Origin: Amphritea atlantica
GTDB taxonomy: Bacteria; Pseudomonadota; Gammaproteobacteria; Pseudomonadales; Balneatricaceae
Direction of reading: 5' to 3'
Assembly: GCF_900111095.1 (NCBI RefSeq)
Contig: NZ_FOGB01000023.1
Location: 1 to 37,537, forward strand
DNA: 37,537 bases
Below the pieces are notes generated by a model that was not told the origin of the DNA, searched no databases, and saw only the letters and a list, made by a program, of their open reading frames with translations. Numbering within the stretch: the stretch's first letter is position 1; each line of letters begins with the position of its first letter. Positions 8,731 through 16,583 of the stretch are shown here, one piece after another. Made by a program: the position numbers and the translations under genes.

Positions 8731-10632
8731 ATGAACTTCTATGCGGCTCAGGATCAGGCCCGCAAGAGCAGTCGCATTCTGCTGCTGCTCTTTATTCTGC
8801 TTAATATCGGTCTGGTCATACTGATCAATCTGCTGTTTTCCTGGTATCTCTGGGTCAATGATGACCCTATGGCTCTCCCCGACCGGGTGTTCCTTGATTA
8901 CCTGAGCTGGCAGCGCATCTTCGTCGTCGCGATCGCTATCGCGTTGCTGTTGCTGTTTGCGGCCTGGTTAAAATGGCTGGATGTGAAAAAAGGGGGCGGG
9001 GCGGTTGCCGAGATGTTTGGTGGTCAGCAGGTACAGCCTTTGACCCGTGACACCGCTGAACGACGTTTAATCAACGTGGTTGAGGAGATGGCGCTGGCTG
9101 CCGGAGTGCCTGTTCCTCCGGTGTATGTGATGCAGCATGAGGCGGGTATCAACGCTTTTGCTGCGGGGTTAGGTTTGACCGATGCTGCAATCTGCGTCAC
9201 CCGGGGCACGCTGGATAGTCTGAACCGGGATCAGCTACAGGGGGTCATCGCTCACGAATTCAGTCATATTCTGAACGGTGATATGCGCATTAATATGCGC
9301 TTGCTGGTGATGCTGCACGGGATGGTGTTTTTTGCTGAACTCGGACGGGTATTTGCCAGTAGTCGAACCAGCTGGTGGGCAGACTCGACTAAGTCCCGAA
9401 GCTCCAGTCGGGGGTATCTGGTGCTGCTGGGCCTCGGCTTGATGGTGGTCGGCTGGTGCGGGGTCATGGTTGGCAATATGCTCAAGGCTGCCATCAGCCG
9501 ACAGCGGGAGTTTCTGGCAGATGCATCGGCGGTGCAGTTCACCCGCAACCCGGAAGGTATTGGTGGGGCGCTGAAAGTGATTGGTGGCAGTCGTTTCCAG
9601 GGGCATCTGAACCATCCGGAGTGTCAGGAAGCAGGACACCTGTTCTTTTCTGCAGTGATGCCGGGCTGGATCTGGTCAACCCATCCCCCCATTGATGTCA
9701 GGATCCGCAAAGTTGATCCGCACTGGGATGGTAAATATCTTGAGCCTCAGCCGGCGTTGCGTGTCGCTGAGGCCGGTACGGATAAAGCGATCAAAACAAA
9801 CCTTGCGGGAACGGCGATCATCGAGACGCTTATCGGTTCTCTGGCAGGTGCTGAGCTGCTTGATTATCAGGCGGAAGGTCAGTCACCCGGGGCGCAATCG
9901 GCAGATAATGATCTCTATCATCTGGCGCGGGACCCTTACGATGCCCGGATTGTGTTGCTTGGCTTGCTGATGGATGGTGATAGTCAGGTCAGGGATAAGC
10001 AGTTAAAACTGATCGCGGCGGAGGATGCCGCGCTGGCGGATCGTCTCTACAACCGTCTGGGCCACTTTCAGCAGCTGCCCCGTGCTGAATATCTGCAGCT
10101 GATTGAGCTGACACTGCCCGCGCTTAAGTCTCAATCCGCCAGTCAGTACAAAGCGTTTAAGCGACTGTTGCTTCAGGTGGTTCGGGCCGATCAGCAGATC
10201 GATCTGTTTGAGTGGGTGCTGTATCAACTGGTGAGCCGCTTCTGTGATGCCCACTTTGGTGCGCCACGTCAGCGGCAAAACCGTTACGATGATATGGGGG
10301 GGCTTGCCGAACATTATGCGATGGTTATTTCGATGCTGGCTTATCATGGTGAGATGTCGGATGAGATGACCCTGAAAGCATTTAACCGGGGTGCCGGTGT
10401 GGCTGGCCTGTATAACCTGAAACCTGTGCCGCGAACGGAGTGTACCCGTGAACGCTTTGCTGCGTCGGTCTCCGAGCTGGCAGCGGCCACGCCGTTTATC
10501 CGGCAGCGGATGCTGAAGGGGATGGTGCAGGTGGTACGCCATGATGGTCAGATAGTGGCGGTAGAGCGGGAGCTGATCACCGCAATTGCCGCTGTAATGG
10601 AAAGCCCTCTGATTGGCCTCGATGAGAAATAG
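8731..10632 (+). CDS. membrane M48 (HtpX/Ste24-like) metallopeptidase with C-terminal helical/TerB-like extension
   Basis: This 633-residue protein has two N-terminal membrane spans (about 17-42 and 63-81). The M48 zinc-protease domain follows: PPVYVMQHEAGINAFAAG, then HEFSH at 175-179 with the zinc histidines and catalytic glutamate, a second hydrophobic pair (about 190-205 and 231-250), and REFLADASAVQF, where E260 is the probable third zinc ligand. The peptidase ends near residue 320. The C-terminal 250-300 residues are helical. The segment YKAFKRLLLQVVRADQQIDL and the later RMLKGMVQVVRHDGQIVAVE both show the L-x2-V-x2-D-x2-I pattern of TerB-like domains, suggesting metal-binding or scaffold modules. 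HtpX-type enzymes degrade misfolded membrane proteins. It is paired with lemA. The weak hairpin just after the stop has no uridine run. Confidence 0.9.
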   Translation: MNFYAAQDQARKSSRILLLLFILLNIGLVILINLLFSWYLWVNDDPMALPDRVFLDYLSWQRIFVVAIAIALLLLFAAWLKWLDVKKGGGAVAEMFGGQQVQPLTRDTAERRLINVVEEMALAAGVPVPPVYVMQHEAGINAFAAGLGLTDAAICVTRGTLDSLNRDQLQGVIAHEFSHILNGDMRINMRLLVMLHGMVFFAELGRVFASSRTSWWADSTKSRSSSRGYLVLLGLGLMVVGWCGVMVGNMLKAAISRQREFLADASAVQFTRNPEGIGGALKVIGGSRFQGHLNHPECQEAGHLFFSAVMPGWIWSTHPPIDVRIRKVDPHWDGKYLEPQPALRVAEAGTDKAIKTNLAGTAIIETLIGSLAGAELLDYQAEGQSPGAQSADNDLYHLARDPYDARIVLLGLLMDGDSQVRDKQLKLIAAEDAALADRLYNRLGHFQQLPRAEYLQLIELTLPALKSQSASQYKAFKRLLLQVVRADQQIDLFEWVLYQLVSRFCDAHFGAPRQRQNRYDDMGGLAEHYAMVISMLAYHGEMSDEMTLKAFNRGAGVAGLYNLKPVPRTECTRERFAASVSELAAATPFIRQRMLKGMVQVVRHDGQIVAVERELITAIAAVMESPLIGLDEK

Positions 10633-10780
10633 TTCAACCCCATGGCCGGCTGTTTGTGGTTAAAGCCGGTCACTATTCATTACACTTCTGAACTTTTGCC
10701 TGACGCGTTGAATGCGTGCTGTTACTCCGTAAAAAAATTCCTCTTTGTAGCATAGGTTACAGAACGATGCGGGACCTGTG

Positions 10781-10801
10781 GTTTAGATTAAAGCGCTAAA
10801 C
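10781..10801. repeat. small inverted repeat upstream of the DUF4242-like gene
   Basis: GTTTAG (10781-10786) and CTAAAC (10796-10801) form a dyad with a 9-base spacer, 19 bases before the ATG at 10820 and just ahead of the AGGAG ribosome site. It could be an operator for the Crp/Fnr-type regulator encoded nearby, but it does not match the standard Crp or Fnr consensus. The rest of the 187-bp gap from 10633 shows only a 6-bp CCGGCT/AGCCGG hairpin (10646-10669) after the M48 gene. Confidence 0.3.
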
Positions 10802-10819
10802 TAACAGGAGATCGCAACA

Positions 10820-11080
10820 ATGAAGAAAATGAAACTCTTTCTGGACACTCATGATGTTGAGAGTGGAACCTTTCCGGCGGGCATTACTAAGCCTCAGTTT
10901 GCCGAGTTTTATGAACAGTATAAGCAAGCCTGTGAAGCGGAAGGGGTGGTGCCATTAAAAATCTTTACCGGTGTTGAGGCGGGCAAAGCGTTCTGTCTGA
11001 CACTTGCTGAGGAGAGTGATGCCGTGGCCCGGGCACATCAGCGGGTTGGATTACCGTTTAACACGATCACCGAGGTATAG
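10820..11080 (+). CDS. DUF4242 (SCO4226/nickel-binding-like) small protein
   Basis: This 86-residue soluble protein lacks a signal peptide, so it is expected in the cytoplasm. The pattern LFLDTHDVESGTFPAGITKP, followed by FAEFYEQYKQACEAEGVVPL and ending in AVARAHQRVGLPFNTITEV, resembles the DUF4242 family. These are small ferredoxin-like-fold proteins, some described as nickel binding, whose C-terminus usually reads like H-x-R-x-G-x-P-x3-I-x-E-V. The histidine and the ending are retained. The start is well supported by AGGAG eight bases upstream. It is followed 52 bp later by the di-haem peroxidase and then a Crp/Fnr-type regulator, all in one direction. Function is unknown; metal handling is inference. 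Confidence 0.7.
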   Translation: MKKMKLFLDTHDVESGTFPAGITKPQFAEFYEQYKQACEAEGVVPLKIFTGVEAGKAFCLTLAEESDAVARAHQRVGLPFNTITEV

Positions 11081-11132
11081 AGTGTGACTCCGGGTGATCT
11101 GTTCTTTTCTGCGGTTGCATGAGAGGTAGCGG

Positions 11133-12368
11133 ATGATGACTGATGTTCGGGAATCTACAGCGACTCAGGCCGGAGTCAGAAATCGCAGGGTGGGGCACTG
11201 GTTGATGCTGGTTGCCGTTTCAGTGATGCTGGTCATCCTGGGGATTAAACTGGCTGTCTATAGCTTTTTAAAGAGTGTCCCCGACGATTTCTTTGCGCGT
11301 CAGGCGCCGGATCTGCGGCCTGCTATTCCCGACTCAGTTGTCATGCAGGCGCTTGAGCCGGTTCCGGGATATCTCTGGCAGACGTTGCCAGCGGATGCCC
11401 CGGCACCGCTTGAAAACCCCACCACAGCGGCAAAAATTGCTTTAGGTGAAAAGCTTTTTTTTGATAAAAACCTATCTCTTGACCGCACCCTGGCGTGCGC
11501 TTCCTGTCATGAACTGTACAGCTATGCCGGTACCGATGGGGCGCCGGTATCTACCGGAATAAACGGTCAGAAAGGTAACCGCAATGCTCCCACCGTCTGG
11601 AATGCCGCGTTTCAGAAACGGCTGTTCTGGGATGGCCGGGTGGCGTCTCTGGAGCAGCAGGCTATTAAGCCGTTTCTCAATCCGATTGAGATGGGGATGC
11701 TTTCCCCCGTCCAAATTGTTGAACGGGTGAAGGAGCAAGCGGCCTATCAACCAGACTTCGCCGCTGCGTTTGCGGATGAGCCGGATATTACCATTGCTAA
11801 CATTGTCCGGGCGATTGCCAGCTATGAAAGATCGCTGATCACTAATGATTCGCCCTACGATGATTACGTCAGGGGGGATAGCGCGGCCCTGACAGAGCAG
11901 CAGCTCAGTGGCATGGTGCTGTTTGAAAAAACCGGGTGTGTTCACTGCCATTTCGGACCTAACTTTAGTGCGGCCAGCATTTATAACAGTGGCTTGCCCT
12001 TTAGAGTGTTTCCGGCTAATCCAGATCCGATTACACAGCAGTATGGGTTGAATACAGAGAGTGACGGCCCGACAGTCTGGCGGGTACCTTCGCTACGTAA
12101 TGTGGCGCTGACCGGTCCCTGGTTTCATAATGGTGCGGTAGATGATCTGCATGACGTTGTGCGGATTATGGCCAGAACTCAGCTGGCAAGAAGCCAGAAG
12201 CGAAGTTTTCAGTGGTCGGCTAAAAAATTGGGTATTATCGAAAATCCGGATCTGACCGATCAGCAGGTTGAGGATATTGTGGCGTTTCTGAAGGCACTGA
12301 GTAGCCGCCGGCTGACCTCTGCTGAGCGTCAACATCTGACGACGCGGTCAGGGGGCTCTGAAAGATAG
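11133..12368 (+). CDS. membrane-anchored di-haem cytochrome c peroxidase / MauG family protein
   Basis: Members of this family reduce hydrogen peroxide with electrons from cytochrome c, or use the di-haem centre for oxidative protein modification (MauG). Two c-type haem motifs are visible: CASCH at 122-126 and CVHCH at 269-273. Between them lie NRNAPTVWNAAFQKRLFWDG and FLNPIEMG, and later VPSLRNVALTGPWFHNGAVD, all typical. The N-terminus has a single hydrophobic span at about 26-47 without an obvious cleavage site, so the enzyme is probably anchored in the inner membrane with the haem domains in the periplasm. GAGAGG lies before the double ATG. The haem count and spacing fit the CcpA/MauG group, but the substrate cannot be told from sequence. 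It probably shares an operon with the preceding small gene. Confidence 0.92.
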   Translation: MMTDVRESTATQAGVRNRRVGHWLMLVAVSVMLVILGIKLAVYSFLKSVPDDFFARQAPDLRPAIPDSVVMQALEPVPGYLWQTLPADAPAPLENPTTAAKIALGEKLFFDKNLSLDRTLACASCHELYSYAGTDGAPVSTGINGQKGNRNAPTVWNAAFQKRLFWDGRVASLEQQAIKPFLNPIEMGMLSPVQIVERVKEQAAYQPDFAAAFADEPDITIANIVRAIASYERSLITNDSPYDDYVRGDSAALTEQQLSGMVLFEKTGCVHCHFGPNFSAASIYNSGLPFRVFPANPDPITQQYGLNTESDGPTVWRVPSLRNVALTGPWFHNGAVDDLHDVVRIMARTQLARSQKRSFQWSAKKLGIIENPDLTDQQVEDIVAFLKALSSRRLTSAERQHLTTRSGGSER

Positions 12369-12452
12369 TGATCTGTCCGCTAGCGGTTTTCAGAATGCGG
12401 CCAGTGCAACAAAGTGAAGTTTTAGAGTCGTTTTAGCAATGGAATAGCACTG

Positions 12453-13133
12453 ATGGCTAAGCAAAAAAGTGGTGATGTATCAGAGCAGAGGATGACGCCT
12501 TTGAGCGCCTTTCTGGATCTTTCCCGCGAGGCACAGCAGTTACTACGGTCTGTGCAGACCATTCAGGTGGCGAAAAACCGGATACCGGTGCATAAAGGCG
12601 ACAAAGTATCCGGCGCTTATGTCGTCGTAAAAGGCTGCCTGAGAGTTTTTTCTTACACACCCAATGGGCACGAGTCGACTTTCTATCTGATCCGTCCCGG
12701 GGAAACCTGTGTGTTTGCAATCAACTGTCTTTTTAATCAGCTACTCTATCCGGCCTGGGTGGTGGCTGAAGAGGAAACAGAGATCTGCGTCATCAGCGGG
12801 GCACTCTACAAACAGTTATTTCAAACAGAGTCCGCGATTCAAAATCTCACGATCGATGCCCTCTCCTCGGCCGTTTTCAAACTGATGACGGAGGTCGAGC
12901 ATCTGCAGGGCTGGAATTTGTCACAGCGGCTTTCAAATCTGTTATTGCATCAGGCGAGTGACGATAATCGGGTCCTGATGACACAGCAGGAGATTGCTAG
13001 TCGGTTAGGCAGCTCCCGCGAGGTTATCGCCCGTCTGCTTGGTGAGATGGTGTCTGAGGGTTTGATTACCACGGGGCGGGGATGTATTTCTCTGATTCAG
13101 CCTTCAGCGCTGGCCCGGCTGATTCACGGTTGA
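12453..13133 (+). CDS. Crp/Fnr family transcriptional regulator
   Basis: This 226-residue protein has an N-terminal cyclic-nucleotide-like sensor domain (HKGDKVSGAYVVVKGCLRVF, then the second half of the barrel to about residue 120), a dimerisation helix, and a C-terminal winged helix with the recognition region MTQQEIASRLGSSREVIARL. The four-cysteine iron-sulphur signature at the N-terminus of true FNR is absent. Four cysteines lie inside the sensor domain instead, in GCLRV, ETCVFA, INCLF and EICV, so a redox, haem or NO-linked signal is conceivable but not demonstrated. It lies 84 bp downstream of the di-haem peroxidase on the same strand and is a natural candidate to control it. It converges with the pteridine reductase gene. 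Confidence 0.92.
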   Translation: MAKQKSGDVSEQRMTPLSAFLDLSREAQQLLRSVQTIQVAKNRIPVHKGDKVSGAYVVVKGCLRVFSYTPNGHESTFYLIRPGETCVFAINCLFNQLLYPAWVVAEEETEICVISGALYKQLFQTESAIQNLTIDALSSAVFKLMTEVEHLQGWNLSQRLSNLLLHQASDDNRVLMTQQEIASRLGSSREVIARLLGEMVSEGLITTGRGCISLIQPSALARLIHG

Positions 13134-13161
13134 CAAAGAGGCTGGCTGGCAAAAAGCCGGA

Positions 13162-13902
13162 CTAGTGGCTGTAGAGCGATTTTCCACCATCCACCGCGAT
13201 AATCTGACCGGTAATAAAGTTCTGACCGGCCAGAAACAGCACGGTTTCGGCGATATCGTCGGCAGTTCCGGTTCGCTTCAGCAGGGTTTTCTCCAGGATA
13301 GCCTGTTGCGCCTCAGGGCTGATCGCCGCATCCTCCTCTGGCCAGAGGATTGGCCCCGGAGCGACCCCATTTACCCGGACGGCTGGCGCCAGTTCTTTGG
13401 CCAGGCTGAGGGTCATCATCTGCAGACCCGCTTTTGCTATCGAGTAGATTGGATAGCCGGGCAGCGCTCTCTGGGCGTGGATATCCACCAGGTTGATAAT
13501 GCAGCCCTGCTGTTGCTTCAGCGAGTCAGCCAGTTTGGCTGAAAGAAAGTAAGCAGCTTTGAGGTTGCTGTTAATCAGATCATCCCACTGTTGATCGCTG
13601 CTCTGTTCAAGCGGAGTCGGGTAGAAGGATGAAGCGTTGTTGACCAGCAGGTCGATCTGTCCCCAGCAGCTCAGCGCGTTATGGGCCAGACCGGCAACCT
13701 GCGGGCTGCTGTTCAGATCGGCCTGCAGTACTCTGGCGCTGTCTGGGCGCTGTTGGTTTAGCTCTTCTGCTGTTTTTGTTGCAGCCTCAGTCGAGTTGTT
13801 GCAATGGATGATCACCCGATAGCCCTGTAGCCACAGCTGTTGGGTGATTGCGGCACCGATACGTCGGGCCGCTCCGGTAATCAATGCGACGGGTTGTTGC
13901 AC
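13162..13902 (-). CDS. short-chain dehydrogenase, pteridine reductase (FolM type)
   Basis: This is a 246-residue SDR enzyme. It has the N-terminal TGAARRIG with the arginine typical of pteridine reductase/FolM rather than the usual TGxxxGIG, then NNAS, the catalytic YSIAK with an upstream aspartate-rich VDIHAQ, and a C-terminal ITGQIIAVDGGKSL. FolM-like enzymes reduce dihydromonapterin or dihydrofolate with NADPH. That the canonical serine before YxxxK is replaced (LVDIHAQRALPGYPIYSIAK) is also usual in the pteridine reductase group. It is the last gene of the lptD-to-cca run and its start overlaps the cca end by 22 bp, implying coupled translation. Substrate specificity is inferred from motif only. 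Confidence 0.85.
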   Translation of the reverse strand: MQQPVALITGAARRIGAAITQQLWLQGYRVIIHCNNSTEAATKTAEELNQQRPDSARVLQADLNSSPQVAGLAHNALSCWGQIDLLVNNASSFYPTPLEQSSDQQWDDLINSNLKAAYFLSAKLADSLKQQQGCIINLVDIHAQRALPGYPIYSIAKAGLQMMTLSLAKELAPAVRVNGVAPGPILWPEEDAAISPEAQQAILEKTLLKRTGTADDIAETVLFLAGQNFITGQIIAVDGGKSLYSH

Positions 13903-15023
13903 GATAATACTCCATCAATCTGTTGCTGACAGACAGCCAGTTGGGCGCGGTAGATCGCCTCACCGAGGGCTTTGCCTTTGAATCCCTGACTCATCAGTGC
14001 TTTCGGATCGATCTGTCGCAGCGCTTCAAGCAGCAGGGGCAGTTGCTGCTCTACGGCATCAGTGTTGTTACAGATCACAGCACACCCCTGTAGTAACAGG
14101 CTCAGATGTTCATCGCGTCGCAGCAGATCCAGGTTTCGGATCAGCGCCAGCCTCTCCCCGGCATCAAGCTGGGAGTAATGGCAGAGTTGATCGGACTGAA
14201 GACAAAACTGTAATGCCAGATCCCGGTAGGCGTTAGGCGCGCGGTGCTGGTCACAGAATGTTTTTATGGTTTGGCCACGTTGTTCCAGTGGTGTGTTCAG
14301 CAGTGCTCCGCGCAATAGTATGGCAAACCGTACCCGGGAATCGATCGGCTGGCTTATCGCCACCAGGGTTTGCGGGTCACTCATTGCGGGTATTAGCTCA
14401 GGAAACAGTTTTACCAGTGCGTCGGTCTGCATCAGGGTGATCAGGAACTGTTGTGGAGATGCTTCACCCAGTGCCCGCTGAAATTCCTGCCAGACCCTTT
14501 CTGTGCTCAGATGCCCGAGCTCATCGCTGTGCGACAGTTGTTGCATCAGCGTCAGGGTTTCGGGGGCGATACGGAAACCGAGTGAGGCATAGCGGGCCAG
14601 AAAACGGGCAACCCTGAGTACCCTGAGCGGGTCTTCAGAAAAGGCGGGAGAAACATGCCGAAGTAGTTTTAACTGCAGATCCTGCTGGCCATGATAGGGG
14701 TCTATAATCGTGCCATCATCAGTCATTGCCATGGCGTTGATGGTCAGATCCCGGCGAATCAGGTCTTCTTCGAGAGTAACATCGGGGCTGGCATGGTAGA
14801 GAAAGCCGGTGTAGCCTTTGCCAGATTTCCGCTCGGTGCGCGCCAGGGCGTACTCTTCACCGCTGTCGGGATGGATAAACACCGGAAAGTCTTTACCGAC
14901 CGGGCGAAAGCCTTGTTTTAGCATCTGCTCGGGTGTTGCGCCAACCACCACCCAATCCCTGTCGTAGACCGGGTAGTCCAACAGTTTATCCCTGACTGCA
15001 CCGCCTACCAGATAGGTTTGCAT
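13881..15023 (-). CDS. cca: CCA tRNA nucleotidyltransferase, without a recognisable HD motif
   Basis: This enzyme adds or repairs the 3'-terminal CCA of tRNAs. The class II nucleotidyltransferase core is intact: YLVGGAVRDKLL (4-15), YDRDWVVVGA with metal-binding aspartates, EYALARTERKSGKGY, RRDLTINAMA, and HVSPAFSEDPLRVLRVARF. At 380 residues it is shorter than the E. coli enzyme (412). Where E. coli and Pseudomonas Cca carry the HD phosphohydrolase residues (an early histidine and HDLGK), this protein reads through RVRFAILLRGALLNTP with neither, so the phosphatase/phosphodiesterase side activity is probably lost. It lies 2 bp from glpE and overlaps the following reductase gene. Confidence 0.94.
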   Translation of the reverse strand: MQTYLVGGAVRDKLLDYPVYDRDWVVVGATPEQMLKQGFRPVGKDFPVFIHPDSGEEYALARTERKSGKGYTGFLYHASPDVTLEEDLIRRDLTINAMAMTDDGTIIDPYHGQQDLQLKLLRHVSPAFSEDPLRVLRVARFLARYASLGFRIAPETLTLMQQLSHSDELGHLSTERVWQEFQRALGEASPQQFLITLMQTDALVKLFPELIPAMSDPQTLVAISQPIDSRVRFAILLRGALLNTPLEQRGQTIKTFCDQHRAPNAYRDLALQFCLQSDQLCHYSQLDAGERLALIRNLDLLRRDEHLSLLLQGCAVICNNTDAVEQQLPLLLEALRQIDPKALMSQGFKGKALGEAIYRAQLAVCQQQIDGVLSCNNPSH

Positions 15024-15025
15024 AT

Positions 15026-15346
15026 TCAGCTGTTAGAACACTGCTCAGGACGGCTTGCCTGCCAAAGTTCAAAACCACCATCCAGACTATAAACCTGATC
15101 AAAGCCTTGCTGGATCAGAAAGCCGGCGGCTGACTGGCTGCTGAAGCCGTGATAACAACAAACAATCAGCGGGGTATCCATATCCGCAGACTGGATAAAA
15201 TCATGCAGTGTGTCATTGCTCAGGTGAACAGCATCCTTGATATGGTTTTGCTGATAGCTTTGTGGGTCACGGATATCGGCTACTACCGCGCCTTCAGCGA
15301 TCAGTTGTTCAGCTCTGGCGATGTCGATACATTCAAAGTTGTCCAT
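15026..15346 (-). CDS. glpE: thiosulfate sulfurtransferase GlpE (single-domain rhodanese)
   Basis: This 106-residue single rhodanese domain transfers sulphur from thiosulphate to cyanide or thioredoxin-like acceptors. The active-site loop CYHGFSS carries catalytic C64, directly preceded by another cysteine. VVADIRDPQSY and VYSLDGGFELWQ are the flanking family motifs. Its start codon overlaps the apaH stop by one base (TGATG), and cca follows after 2 bp. The physiological role of GlpE is not fixed by this context, which mixes tRNA repair, nucleotide hydrolysis and outer-membrane biogenesis. Confidence 0.93.
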   Translation of the reverse strand: MDNFECIDIARAEQLIAEGAVVADIRDPQSYQQNHIKDAVHLSNDTLHDFIQSADMDTPLIVCCYHGFSSQSAAGFLIQQGFDQVYSLDGGFELWQASRPEQCSNS

Positions 15347-16167
15347 CAGTTGCCATACCTCATGTTGCTATTTACAGAAAAGAGTGTCTGATCCTCAAGT
15401 CGCAGAGCGGTGAGCTTACCTCCCCAAACGCAGCCGGTATCGAGAGCATAGACATTTTCTATGTCCGCCTTCCCCTCCAGGGCTGCCCAGTGGCCGAAGA
15501 TCAGTTTTGTGTCTTGCAGGGCTTTTCCCTCGTGGCTGAACCAGGGGCGAAAGCCGGTTGGCTGGCTGGATAAGGTGCCTTTAGCGGAAAATTCCATTCT
15601 GCCCAAGCTGTCGCAAAAGCGCATGCGGGTAAAGTAGTTGGTTATGGTTCTGAGGCGATCCCAGCCTTTTAGTTTTCCTGACCAGCAAGCTGGCTGGTTG
15701 CCATACATATGCCTGAAAAATTCCTCGGCCAGAGTGCTTTGCAGAATGGTTTCAACCTCTCTGGCCCGTTTGCTGGCTTTATCCAGAGACCACTGAGGGG
15801 GGATGCCAGCATGAACCATGGTATACCCAAGCTGAGCATTGGTAATTAACAGAGGCTGGTGGCGTAGCCACTTCATCAGCTGTTTGGCATCGGGGGCGTT
15901 GAGGATATCATGAAAGGTGTCAGATCGTTTGGGTCTGATCGCCTTGTGATAAACCGCCAGCAAATGCAGATCGTGGTTGCCCAGTGTTACCGTCACCCGG
16001 TCCCGGATGCTATAGAGGAAACGCAGGGTTTGCAGGGATTTTGGCCCCCGGTTTACCAGATCACCCGCCAGCCAGAGTCGGTCGGTTTCGCCAAAACCGA
16101 CGGCTTCAAGGAGTGCCTGCAGTTCATCATAGCAGCCTTGAATATCTCCGATTGCATAGGTAGCCAC
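15346..16167 (-). CDS. apaH: diadenosine tetraphosphatase ApaH
   Basis: ApaH hydrolyses Ap4A symmetrically to two ADP and also acts on NpnN-capped RNA. The metallophosphatase motifs are in order: GDIQGCYDEL, GDLVNRGPKS, LGNHDLHLL, and later histidines including TMVHAGIPPQW. I chose the GTG at 16167, giving MATYAIGDIQGC with GAGGA seven bases upstream. A longer reading from 16227 would add twenty unrelated residues and overlap apaG. The product is then 273 residues, the usual size. The Shine-Dalgarno overlaps the apaG stop, so translation of the two is coupled. The apaG-apaH neighbourhood with rsmA and pdxA is widely conserved in gammaproteobacteria. Confidence 0.95.
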   Translation of the reverse strand: MATYAIGDIQGCYDELQALLEAVGFGETDRLWLAGDLVNRGPKSLQTLRFLYSIRDRVTVTLGNHDLHLLAVYHKAIRPKRSDTFHDILNAPDAKQLMKWLRHQPLLITNAQLGYTMVHAGIPPQWSLDKASKRAREVETILQSTLAEEFFRHMYGNQPACWSGKLKGWDRLRTITNYFTRMRFCDSLGRMEFSAKGTLSSQPTGFRPWFSHEGKALQDTKLIFGHWAALEGKADIENVYALDTGCVWGGKLTALRLEDQTLFSVNSNMRYGN

Positions 16168-16177
16168 AGCGCTATCC

Positions 16178-16564
16178 TCAGTGCAGGGCGTTGGGGAGCG
16201 CCAGGGTAAAAGGTTCAATATCTGCATTGAACGTCTGGCCGTCGTTGGTTTTCATCTGATAGTGGCCCTGCATACTGCCCACCCGCGTTGCCAGTACAGT
16301 ACCGCTTGTGTAACTGTAGCTTTGCTGAGGTTCTATCACCGGTTGCTCGCCAATAACGCCTTCGCCCTCAACCTCCTGAACCTGCTCGTCACCATCGACA
16401 ATCAGCCAGCGGCGGCGTAGTAGCTGAACCGGCTGAGAGTCATGATTGGTAATAGTTATATGATAGGAAAAAACATAGCGCTTTTTGTCCGGGTCAGACT
16501 GCTCCGGCAGATAGGCTGTTTCCACTTGAATAGCGATGTTGTTAGATATCTCTGAGAGGATCAT
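16178..16564 (-). CDS. apaG: Co2+/Mg2+ efflux protein ApaG
   Basis: ApaG is a 128-residue immunoglobulin-like beta sandwich of uncertain function, linked in the literature to cobalt resistance and magnesium efflux. The sequence has the expected IAIQVETAYLPEQSDPDKKR, YVFSYHITITNHDSQPVQLL, RRRWLIVDGD, and GSMQGHYQM near the C-terminus. It lies 19 bp after rsmA and immediately before apaH, sharing sequence with the apaH ribosome site. Length and start are standard. Confidence 0.95.
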   Translation of the reverse strand: MILSEISNNIAIQVETAYLPEQSDPDKKRYVFSYHITITNHDSQPVQLLRRRWLIVDGDEQVQEVEGEGVIGEQPVIEPQQSYSYTSGTVLATRVGSMQGHYQMKTNDGQTFNADIEPFTLALPNALH

Positions 16565-16583
16565 ATTGTTTCGTTATAAGTTG

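Noticed and set aside
10646-10669. Terminator after the M48 peptidase gene
   Set aside because: Only a 6-bp stem with a 12-base loop and no uridine run; noted in passing but not called.
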